Shown here: piece after piece, positions 8,266-15,192 of the stretch
Layout of the letters: each line of letters begins with the position of its first letter
Position numbering within the stretch: position 1 is the stretch's first letter
Source: Streptomyces sp. S.PNR 29
GTDB taxonomy: Bacteria; Actinomycetota; Actinomycetes; Streptomycetales; Streptomycetaceae
Direction of reading: 5' to 3'
DNA length: 64,000 bases
Assembly: GCF_030386795.1 (NCBI RefSeq)
Contig: NZ_JANUQM010000006.1
Coordinates: 188,601-252,600 of the forward strand
The notes under the pieces: model-generated
The model's input: the letters and a program-made list of their open reading frames with translations, nothing else
Told to the model about the DNA's origin: nothing
The model's database searches: none
Made by a program: the position numbers and the translations under genes

Positions 8266-10527
8266 CTATCCGGGCGCCCCCACCTTGTCCCGGCTGCCCT
8301 CCTTCTCCACGGCCGGCCCGGCCGGCTCCCCCTCGCTCAGGCCGAACCGTGCGTGGAAGCGCCGCAGCGGGACCGGGGCCCACCAGGTGGCGCGGCCCGT
8401 GAGGCGCATGACCGCGGGGACCAGGAGACTGCGGACGATCATCGCGTCCATCAGGACCGCCAGCGCGATGCCCAGGCCGAGCATCTTGGTGTTGGTCACG
8501 CGGGAGGTGCCTATGGCGACCATCACCACCGCCAGGATCACCGCCGCCGCCGTGATCAGCCCGCCGGTGCGCTGCAGCCCGTGCCGCACCGCCTGGTCGT
8601 GGTCGCCGCTGTGGTCGTACTCCTCCTTGATCCGGGAGAGCAGGAACACGCCGTAGTCCATGGACAGACCGAAGGCCACGCAGAACATCAGGACCGGGAG
8701 TGTCGTCTCTATGGAACCGGGGCTGGTGAAGCCCAGCAGACCGGACAGATGGCCGTCCTGGAAGACCCACACGACCGCGCCGAACATCGCCGTCAGGCTG
8801 AGCGCGTTCAGCACCACCGCCTGGAGCGGTATCAGGACGCTGCCGGTGAGGAGGAAGACCAGGAGCAGGGTGACGATGGTGATGAAGACGACCGCCGTCG
8901 GCAGGCGTTCGCCGATCGCGTCCTTGGAGTCGACCAGGACGGCCGCCGCGCCGGTCACCTTGGTGTCGAACGGGGCCCGGACATCGCGCAGCTCACCGAC
9001 CAGGCGCTGGGCGGGTTCGTCGACGGCCTCGCCCTCGGGCAGCACCGTGAAGTACGCCGAGTCGCCCTTGACCAGCGGCCCGTCGACCCGCAGCACCTCG
9101 GGCAGGCCGGCGATCCGCTCCTTGTAGGCGGCGTACTGCGCCTGGGTCGCGCGGCCCTCGGCGAGGACTTCGAGGCCGCCGCCGGGGCTGCCCGGGAAGC
9201 CCTCCCGGATGTGCTGCTGCACCGTGTGCGACTCGGCGGTCGAGGGCAGCTGACGATCGTCGGCCGTACCGAACTTCACGCCCAGGAAGGGCAGCCCGAG
9301 CAGGACGAGAACGGCCGTGGTGCCCAGGGCGAAGAAGGGTGCGCGGCGCATGACGAGCGTCGCCGTGCGCGCCCAGGCCCTGCCCTCCTCGCGGGAGCCG
9401 GAGACCCCTGAGGACTCGGCGGACTCGGCGGCCTCGGCGGACTCGGCGGGCTTCGGCTGCCGGCCCCGCCGGAACGGGCGCCGCAGGTCCAGGGAGTCGA
9501 CCCGGTGGCCGAGCAGCACCAGGGCCGCCGGGAGCAGGATCAGCGCGGCCGCCGCGGCGAGCAGAACCACCGCGATCCCGGCGTAGGCGAAGGACCGCAG
9601 GAAGTACTGGGGGAAGAGCAGCATCGCCGCCAGGGACACCGCGACCGTGAGGGCGGAGAAGAGCACCGTGCGGCCGGCTGTGCGCAGGGTCGTGCCCACC
9701 GCGGTCAACGGCTCGGCGCCGGTGGAGAGTTCCTCGCGGAAGCGGCGGACGATGAACAGGGCGTAGTCGATGGCGAGGCCCAGGCCGAGGGCCGTGGTGA
9801 GGTTCAGCGCGAAGACCGACACGTCGGTGAGCTCGGTGAGGCCGCGCAGTACCGCGTTGGTGCCGAGGATCGCGACGATGCCGATGCCGAGCGGCAGCAG
9901 GGCCGCGATCGCGCTGCCGAAGACCATCACCAGCAGCACCAGCGTCACCGGCAGGGCGATCAGCTCCGCCCGGGTCAGATCCTCCTGGATGATCGTCTGC
10001 ATCTCGTGCCGCACGGCGACCGGGCCGCCGACGCGGACCTCCACCACCCCGTGCTCGCCCCGGTAGGAGGGTGCGAGGCGGTCCAGGGTCTCGCCCATGG
10101 CCTTCTCGTCGCCGGTGATGCGGGCGGAGATCAGCGCCTCGTGTCCGTCCTCGGCGCGCAGCGCGGGGGCGCCGGACTGCCAGTAGGAGCCGACGCCTGT
10201 CACGCCCCGCTCCCCGGCCAGGCGCGCGGCGAGCCGCCTGGCCTCGGCGGCGACGGCCGGGTCGTCGACCGAGGCGCGGCCCGCGTCGACGAGGAGCAGG
10301 AGGTTGGGCTGGGAGTCCGGGAAGGCGCGCTCCAGGGCCTTGGTCGCGTAGGTGGACTCCGCGTTCGGGTCCTCCCAGCCGCCGGCGCCCAGGCGGTCGG
10401 CGACACCACTGCCGGCCACCACCGCGAGTGCGGTGAGCACCAGCGCGACCACCAGAGACAGCCGTGGCCGGGCAGTGACGAAGCGGGTCCAGCCTCGGAC
10501 GGGCGGCGGCTTGTTGACTTCGGTCAT
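8266..10527 (-). CDS. MMPL/RND-family membrane exporter
   Basis: 753 residues with the RND two-fold layout: TM1 near residue 30, a periplasmic-type loop to about 175, a cluster of five TM segments, a basic cytosolic stretch rich in Ala-Glu-Ser near 350-375, then TM7, a second loop and a final five-TM cluster. The GLAIDYALFIVRRFREE and GLSMDYGVFLLSRIKEEY motifs carry the proton-relay Asp-Tyr pairs of MMPL proteins. It likely exports a lipid or hydrophobic compound. It is divergent from a TetR gene with shared palindromes, which predicts TetR-controlled, ligand-inducible expression. Confidence 0.9.
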   Translation of the reverse strand: MTEVNKPPPVRGWTRFVTARPRLSLVVALVLTALAVVAGSGVADRLGAGGWEDPNAESTYATKALERAFPDSQPNLLLLVDAGRASVDDPAVAAEARRLAARLAGERGVTGVGSYWQSGAPALRAEDGHEALISARITGDEKAMGETLDRLAPSYRGEHGVVEVRVGGPVAVRHEMQTIIQEDLTRAELIALPVTLVLLVMVFGSAIAALLPLGIGIVAILGTNAVLRGLTELTDVSVFALNLTTALGLGLAIDYALFIVRRFREELSTGAEPLTAVGTTLRTAGRTVLFSALTVAVSLAAMLLFPQYFLRSFAYAGIAVVLLAAAAALILLPAALVLLGHRVDSLDLRRPFRRGRQPKPAESAEAAESAESSGVSGSREEGRAWARTATLVMRRAPFFALGTTAVLVLLGLPFLGVKFGTADDRQLPSTAESHTVQQHIREGFPGSPGGGLEVLAEGRATQAQYAAYKERIAGLPEVLRVDGPLVKGDSAYFTVLPEGEAVDEPAQRLVGELRDVRAPFDTKVTGAAAVLVDSKDAIGERLPTAVVFITIVTLLLVFLLTGSVLIPLQAVVLNALSLTAMFGAVVWVFQDGHLSGLLGFTSPGSIETTLPVLMFCVAFGLSMDYGVFLLSRIKEEYDHSGDHDQAVRHGLQRTGGLITAAAVILAVVMVAIGTSRVTNTKMLGLGIALAVLMDAMIVRSLLVPAVMRLTGRATWWAPVPLRRFHARFGLSEGEPAGPAVEKEGSRDKVGAPG

Positions 10528-10601
10528 CGTGCGGTGTCCCCTTCACCTGATCCGTGCTGAGCGCAGGCAGGCAGCACGGGCCGTCGTTGCCATAGACTGG
10601 C

Positions 10602-10654
10602 AAACACGAGTGATCGCTCGCGTTTCATCAGAATGCGAGCGACTGCTCGCGTTT
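10602..10654. promoter_or_regulatory. Twin palindromic operators between MMPL and tetR
   Basis: Two related inverted repeats lie between the divergent genes. The first spans 10602-10625 with imperfect arms (AAACACGAG against CTCGCGTTT). The second, at 10635-10650, is GCGAGC-GACT-GCTCGC with perfect 6-bp arms. Both share CTCGCGTTT (10617-10625 and 10646-10654), 29 bp apart. They are positioned to control both promoters and are the likely binding sites of the TetR encoded at 10688. Confidence 0.7.
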
Positions 10655-10687
10655 GTCAATCGCGTTCGGAGAGCTGGGGACAACCGC

Positions 10688-11353
10688 GTGACCGACAACC
10701 AGGAGAAGGAGCGACCCCGTCGCCGTCAGGCCCGCGGCGAACGGCGGATCGCTCAGCTGCTCGAAGCGGCCGCCTCCGTCTTCTGCACGACCGGCTACAC
10801 GGCCGCGAGCACCAACGCCATCGCCCGCGAGGCGGGCGTCTCACCGGGCACGCTGTACCAGTTCTTCCCGAACAAGGAAGCGATCGCGATCGAACTGGGC
10901 AGCCGGCTCATGCACGAGATGCGGGAGACGTACGGGGAGGCGCTGGCGCCGGTCGACCCCGCGACCCCGCTGGAGGAGGCCGTAGGCGCCGCCGTCGACC
11001 GCTTCATCGACTTCAACTGCCGGCACCCGGTGTTCTTCGCCCTGATGCACGGCCCCGACATCCCGGGCCGGATCGCCGAGGAGCACGACGCGCTGTACGC
11101 GACCCTGATCGCGAGGGTCGAGGCGCTGCTCGCCTCACTCCTGCCCGAGGCGCCCGCCGCCGAGGTCACGCGCACCGCGCACGTCTGCCTGGGTATCTAC
11201 AAGGCAGGCCTGGAGCTGGTCCTCGCACACCAGGGCGCCGAGCGGGAGGCGTACGTACGGGAACTGAAGAACGTTCTCCTCCGCTACCTCGCACCACTCG
11301 TCGGCGACCGATCGGAGGGGCGGACGGACCCCCTTTGGTCGGGTACCCCCTAG
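10688..11353 (+). CDS. TetR-family transcriptional repressor
   Basis: 221 residues from a GTG start. The N-terminal HTH is clear (STNAIAREAGVSPGTLYQFFPNK, about residues 39-61), followed by an all-helical ligand domain. The start was chosen because upstream in-frame codons run through the operator palindromes; the first residues are basic as in TetR proteins. It probably represses itself and the divergent MMPL exporter. Its last codons and stop (TAG at 11351-11353) lie inside the copper-type palindrome of the next operon. Confidence 0.88.
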   Translation: MTDNQEKERPRRRQARGERRIAQLLEAAASVFCTTGYTAASTNAIAREAGVSPGTLYQFFPNKEAIAIELGSRLMHEMRETYGEALAPVDPATPLEEAVGAAVDRFIDFNCRHPVFFALMHGPDIPGRIAEEHDALYATLIARVEALLASLLPEAPAAEVTRTAHVCLGIYKAGLELVLAHQGAEREAYVRELKNVLLRYLAPLVGDRSEGRTDPLWSGTP

Positions 11354-11358
11354 GGGTA
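11344..11358. promoter_or_regulatory. CsoR-type copper operator
   Basis: TACCCCCTAGGGGTA is an inverted repeat matching the G/C-tract pseudopalindrome bound by the copper sensor CsoR. It sits 70-84 bp before the copZ start, so it probably overlaps the copZ-copA promoter, and it contains the stop codon of tetR. No csoR gene is in the window, so the sensor must be encoded elsewhere. Confidence 0.7.
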
Positions 11359-11372
11359 TAGTCTGGAACAGA

Positions 11373-11390
11373 TGACCCCCTCGGGGGTCA
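11373..11390. promoter_or_regulatory. Perfect inverted repeat in copZ leader
   Basis: TGACCCCCTCGGGGGTCA is an 18-bp palindrome 38 bp before the copZ start. It could be a second metal-sensor site, since its C5/G5 tracts resemble the copper operator upstream, or a leader stem-loop that ends tetR transcription. No T-tract follows it, which disfavours a simple terminator. Confidence 0.5.
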
Positions 11391-11427
11391 CTCGCAGTCC
11401 CACCCGCCTCGACGAGGGAGTAACGAC

Positions 11428-11667
11428 ATGACCGCACAGACCGACACCCCTGGCTCCGTCACCACCGTCTACAAGGTGAGCGGGATGAGCTGCGGACACT
11501 GCGAGGGTGCCGTCTCCGGCGAGATCTCCGAGATCCCCGGAGTCAGCTCCGTGACGGCCGTCGCCGCGACCGGCGAGGTCACCGTCGTCTCCGCGGCGCC
11601 GCTGGACGAGGAGGCCGTGCGTGCCGCGGTCGACGAGGCAGGTTTCGAGCTGGCCGGCAAGGTCTGA
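11428..11667 (+). CDS. copZ: Copper chaperone (heavy-metal-associated domain)
   Basis: 79 residues, a single HMA domain with the metal-binding motif GMSCGHC (Cys22 and Cys25) and the ferredoxin-like beta-alpha-beta pattern. It would carry Cu(I) to the ATPase encoded 50 bp downstream. The gene follows a copper-type operator and is almost certainly cotranscribed with copA. Confidence 0.93.
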   Translation: MTAQTDTPGSVTTVYKVSGMSCGHCEGAVSGEISEIPGVSSVTAVAATGEVTVVSAAPLDEEAVRAAVDEAGFELAGKV

Positions 11668-11717
11668 GGGGCACACCGCCCTCAGGCAGCGCGTCGAGCT
11701 TCTGGAGTCCGAAAGAC

Positions 11718-13955
11718 ATGACCAGCACCATCGCAGGAACCCCCACGGACACCGCGCCGGACCTCTCCGAGGTCGAGCTGCTCATCGGCGGGATGACCTG
11801 CGCGGCCTGCGCGGCCCGGGTCGAGAAGAAGCTCAACCGCATGGACGGCGTCACCGCCACGGTGAACTTCGCGACCGAGAAGGCCCGGGTCACCTATCCC
11901 GCGGGCACCGAGGTCGCCGATCTGATCGCCACCGTGGTCAAGACCGGCTACACGGCCGAGGAGCCGCAGGCCCCGGCCACCGAGGACGAGGCGCCCGAGG
12001 AGGACCCGGAGCTGTCGTCGCTGCGCCGGCGGCTCACCGTCTCCGCCCTCCTCGCCGCCCCCGTGGTGCTGCTCGCCATGGTCCCGTCCCTGCAGTTCGA
12101 CAACTGGCAGTGGCTCTCGCTCACCCTCGCCTCACCCGTCGTCGTCTGGGGCGGTCTGCCCTTCCACCGGGCCGCCTGGACGAACGTCCGGCACGGCGCG
12201 GCGACGATGGACACGCTCGTGTCGCTCGGCACGCTGGCCGCGTTCGGCTGGTCCCTGTGGGCGCTCTTCCTCGGCGACGCGGGCATGCCGGGCATGCGGC
12301 ACGGCTTCGAGCTCACCGTCGCCCGCGCGGACGGCGCCTCGACGATCTACCTGGAGGTCGCCGCCGGGGTCACCGCCTTCCTCCTGCTCGGCCGCTATCT
12401 GGAGGCCCGCTCCAAGCGCCGCGCGGGCGCCGCTCTGCGGGCACTGATGGAGCTGGGCGCCAAGGACGTGGCCGTACTGCGCGACGGGCGCGAGGTGCGG
12501 ATTCCGGTGGCGCGGCTGGCCGTCGGCGACCGGTTCGTCGTACGGCCCGGCGAGAAGATCGCCACCGATGGCACCGTGGTCGAGGGCACGAGCGCGGTCG
12601 ACGCCTCCATGCTCACCGGCGAGTCGGTGCCCGTGGACGTGACGGCCGGAGACACCGTCACCGGCGCCACGGTCAACGCGGGCGGCCGGCTCGTCGTCGA
12701 GGCCACCCGGGTCGGCGCCGGCACCCAGCTCGCCCGGATGGCGAGGCTGGTGGAGGACGCGCAGAACGGCAAGGCCGAGGTGCAGCGCCTCGCCGACCGG
12801 ATCTCCGGGATCTTCGTGCCGGTCGTGCTGCTGATCGCGGTCGCCACCTTCGGCGGATGGCTCGGCGCCACCGGCGACACGGCCGCCGCGTTCACCGCGG
12901 CCGTCGCCGTGCTGATCATCGCCTGTCCGTGCGCGCTGGGCCTGGCCACGCCGACCGCGCTCATGGTCGGCACGGGGCGCGGGGCCCAGCTCGGCATCCT
13001 CATCAAGGGCCCGGAGGTACTGGAGTCGACGCGCCGAGTCGACACGGTCGTCCTGGACAAGACCGGCACGGTCACCACGGGCCGGATGACCCTCCAGGAG
13101 GTGTACGCCACCGAGGACACCGACGAGAAGCAGGTGCTGCGCCTCGCGGGCGCCGTCGAGCACGCCTCCGAGCACCCCGTGGCCCGCGCGGTCGCCGCGG
13201 GCGCCGAGGAGCAGGTCGGCGCCCTGCCGGCCGCCGAGGACTTCGAGAACCTGCCCGGAAGGGGCGTACGCGCGCGCGTGGAGGGCCATGAGGTGGCCGT
13301 GGGGCGCCTCTTCGAGGAACTCCCTCAGGAGTTGGCCCGCGCCAGGGAAGAGGCCGAGAGAGGCGGTCGTACGGCCGTCGTGGTCGGCTGGGACGGGGCG
13401 GCGCGGGGTGTCGTCGCCGTCGCGGACGCGGTGAAGGAGACCAGCGCCGAGGCGGTGGCCCGACTGCGCGGGCTGGGCCTGCGGCCCGTCCTGCTGACCG
13501 GCGACAACCGGCTGGTCGCCGAGTCCGTCGCCCGGGCCGTCGGCATCGACGAGGTGATCGCCGAGGTGCTGCCCGAGGACAAGGTGAACGCCGTCAGGCG
13601 ACTGCAGGCCGAGGGCCGTACGGTCGCCATGGTCGGCGATGGCGTCAACGACGCCGCCGCCCTCGCCACCGCCGATCTGGGTCTGGCGATGGGCACGGGC
13701 ACGGACGCGGCGATGGAGGCGGGCGACCTGACCCTGGTGCGCGGCGACCTGCGGGTGGCCGCGGACGCGATCCGGCTGTCCCGGAAGACCCTGGCGACGA
13801 TCAAGGGCAACCTCGTGTGGGCCTTCGGCTACAACGTGGCCGCGCTGCCGCTGGCCGCCGCGGGGCTGCTCAACCCCATGATCGCGGGGGCCGCGATGGC
13901 GTTCTCGTCGGTGTTCGTGGTGACGAACAGCCTGCGGCTGCGGGCATTTCGCTGA
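11718..13955 (+). CDS. copA: Cu(I)-exporting P1B-type ATPase
   Basis: 745 residues. One N-terminal HMA domain (GMTCAAC, Cys28 and Cys31), paired TM helices, the actuator loop LTGESVPV, the ion-path motif CPCALGLATP, the phosphorylation site DKTGTVTTG and the hinge GDGVNDAAA. This is the full P1B-1 signature set for copper export across the cytoplasmic membrane. It stands directly after copZ under the same operator. The C-terminal pair of TM helices ends the protein as expected. Confidence 0.95.
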   Translation: MTSTIAGTPTDTAPDLSEVELLIGGMTCAACAARVEKKLNRMDGVTATVNFATEKARVTYPAGTEVADLIATVVKTGYTAEEPQAPATEDEAPEEDPELSSLRRRLTVSALLAAPVVLLAMVPSLQFDNWQWLSLTLASPVVVWGGLPFHRAAWTNVRHGAATMDTLVSLGTLAAFGWSLWALFLGDAGMPGMRHGFELTVARADGASTIYLEVAAGVTAFLLLGRYLEARSKRRAGAALRALMELGAKDVAVLRDGREVRIPVARLAVGDRFVVRPGEKIATDGTVVEGTSAVDASMLTGESVPVDVTAGDTVTGATVNAGGRLVVEATRVGAGTQLARMARLVEDAQNGKAEVQRLADRISGIFVPVVLLIAVATFGGWLGATGDTAAAFTAAVAVLIIACPCALGLATPTALMVGTGRGAQLGILIKGPEVLESTRRVDTVVLDKTGTVTTGRMTLQEVYATEDTDEKQVLRLAGAVEHASEHPVARAVAAGAEEQVGALPAAEDFENLPGRGVRARVEGHEVAVGRLFEELPQELARAREEAERGGRTAVVVGWDGAARGVVAVADAVKETSAEAVARLRGLGLRPVLLTGDNRLVAESVARAVGIDEVIAEVLPEDKVNAVRRLQAEGRTVAMVGDGVNDAAALATADLGLAMGTGTDAAMEAGDLTLVRGDLRVAADAIRLSRKTLATIKGNLVWAFGYNVAALPLAAAGLLNPMIAGAAMAFSSVFVVTNSLRLRAFR

Positions 13956-14485
13956 GGTCTCGAAGTAAGAGGCCCTCTGGAGTCGGGTACGAAACTCACA
14001 TAAGCTCTTCACAAGGCTCGCGCATCATCCTTACGCTTGGGTCCCGTAAGCCGTATCGGGGCTCTTGCGTATCTAACGGACATATGCAAGAGACGCAGAT
14101 CACAGTGATGTGAACGTAACCATCGAAGGGGTTCGAAGGTCTAAGTTGACGATGTCGGGCAGCGTCTTGGGGGGCGCTTCCTGGCATCTGGGGATGTCTT
14201 GGGGGACTTCCTCAGAGATGCGTTGCCGGGACACGTACACCGGGAAGCTTTGAGCGGCCCTCCCGGGCGTGCGCTGTCCCGGCAGACCGCACACAGCACG
14301 AGTGGGACGAGTTTTGCTCGTTCTGCTCGCACAGCGATTCAGGCGCTGTCCTCACAGACGCCCGGCCGGATCCCGTGGGGGGAATCCGCACCGGGACATG
14401 GGAAGGCGCCCTGGTCGCCGGCCCGTGGGGGGACCGGCGCCGGGGCGCCTTCTGCTACCCCTCCGCCGTCCGCTCGTGTCGCGTC
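13956..14485. other. 530-bp non-coding stretch with inverted repeats
   Basis: No convincing gene on either strand, and the first 250 bp are less GC-rich than their neighbours. It holds two inverted repeats: CTTACG-N9-CGTAAG (14030-14050), and CTCTTGCGTAT against ATATGCAAGAG (14062-14072 and 14082-14092). A long hairpin follows at 14402-14454. Two similar G-rich stretches (CTTGGGGGGC near 14167, CTTGGGGGAC near 14201) lie between. The layout suits a small RNA or long leader ended by the hairpin, but no transcript start can be placed with confidence. Confidence 0.4.
14402..14454. terminator. Long hairpin, probable transcription terminator
   Basis: Arms of about 22 nt, GAAGGCGCCC-GGTCGCCGG on the left against CCGGCGCC-GGGCGCCTTC on the right, with few mismatches and a G-rich loop. 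It lies 32 bp beyond the 3' end of the leftward hypothetical gene at 14486 and could terminate that gene or rightward transcription from the non-coding stretch. There is no strong T-run, as is usual in Streptomyces. Confidence 0.6.
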
Positions 14486-14989
14486 TCAGTCCGCGTCGTC
14501 CGCGAACGCCTCAAGTACGTCGGCCAGGTGCACCTCGACCGGTTCGCCGAGTTCGTCCGTCTCCCAGAAGAGCTGGTTCAGCAGGCCCAGCGGATACAGG
14601 TAGTCGCCGTCCTGGAAGTGCGGCCGCCCCAGGTGCGGGGTGTCACCCACCTCCTGAACCCCCGGTTCGAACATCCGCTCAGGGATACGGTCGTCGGAGG
14701 TGAACGGGTCGTAGCGCCACACCGCGTCCGGTGCGGACCGGCGGATCACTTCCCCGATGTACCAGACGGCACCCTGCACGAACTCCCCCGAGCGTGCGGC
14801 GGCGATCTCCTCCTGGGCGGCGAAGGTCCGCCGCACGAGCTCCTCCAGCGCGTCCAGCGACTCGGGGCTGAAGTTCCAGTACTCCGGCGCGCCGGTGTCC
14901 CGCGCCCACCGCTCGAATCCCGCGGCCCGCGTCTCCAGCCACGCCACCAGCTCAGGGTGCCTGTCGGGGGCCGGTTCCGTTTCCGTCAT
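14486..14989 (-). CDS. Hypothetical cytosolic protein
   Basis: 167 residues from the ATG at 14989; a GTG three codons upstream is an alternative. It has no signal peptide or membrane segment, is acidic, and contains conserved-looking stretches such as WLETRAAGFERWARDTG, a YIGEVIRRSAPDAVWRYDPF helix-strand segment and LNQLFWETDELGEP. I do not recognise the family. It stands alone on the minus strand between the non-coding region and the surface-protein gene. Confidence 0.65.
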   Translation of the reverse strand: MTETEPAPDRHPELVAWLETRAAGFERWARDTGAPEYWNFSPESLDALEELVRRTFAAQEEIAAARSGEFVQGAVWYIGEVIRRSAPDAVWRYDPFTSDDRIPERMFEPGVQEVGDTPHLGRPHFQDGDYLYPLGLLNQLFWETDELGEPVEVHLADVLEAFADDAD

Positions 14990-15192
14990 GCGGGCCACTG
15001 TAGGTCAGCCTGCGGGCAGTGATGTGAACTCTCCACCGTGCCTTGGGATTTGCGTGGGTGACTCTGTGAAGCCCGTGTGGTGCCGGGGGGTTGACGCATT
15101 ACTGTGTGCCGCGCGACGCCCAAGTCACGGGGGCCTCATGCGCCGCACCTTCACCCCCTCATGCCCCCACGCAACGAGGGAACACCGACATC

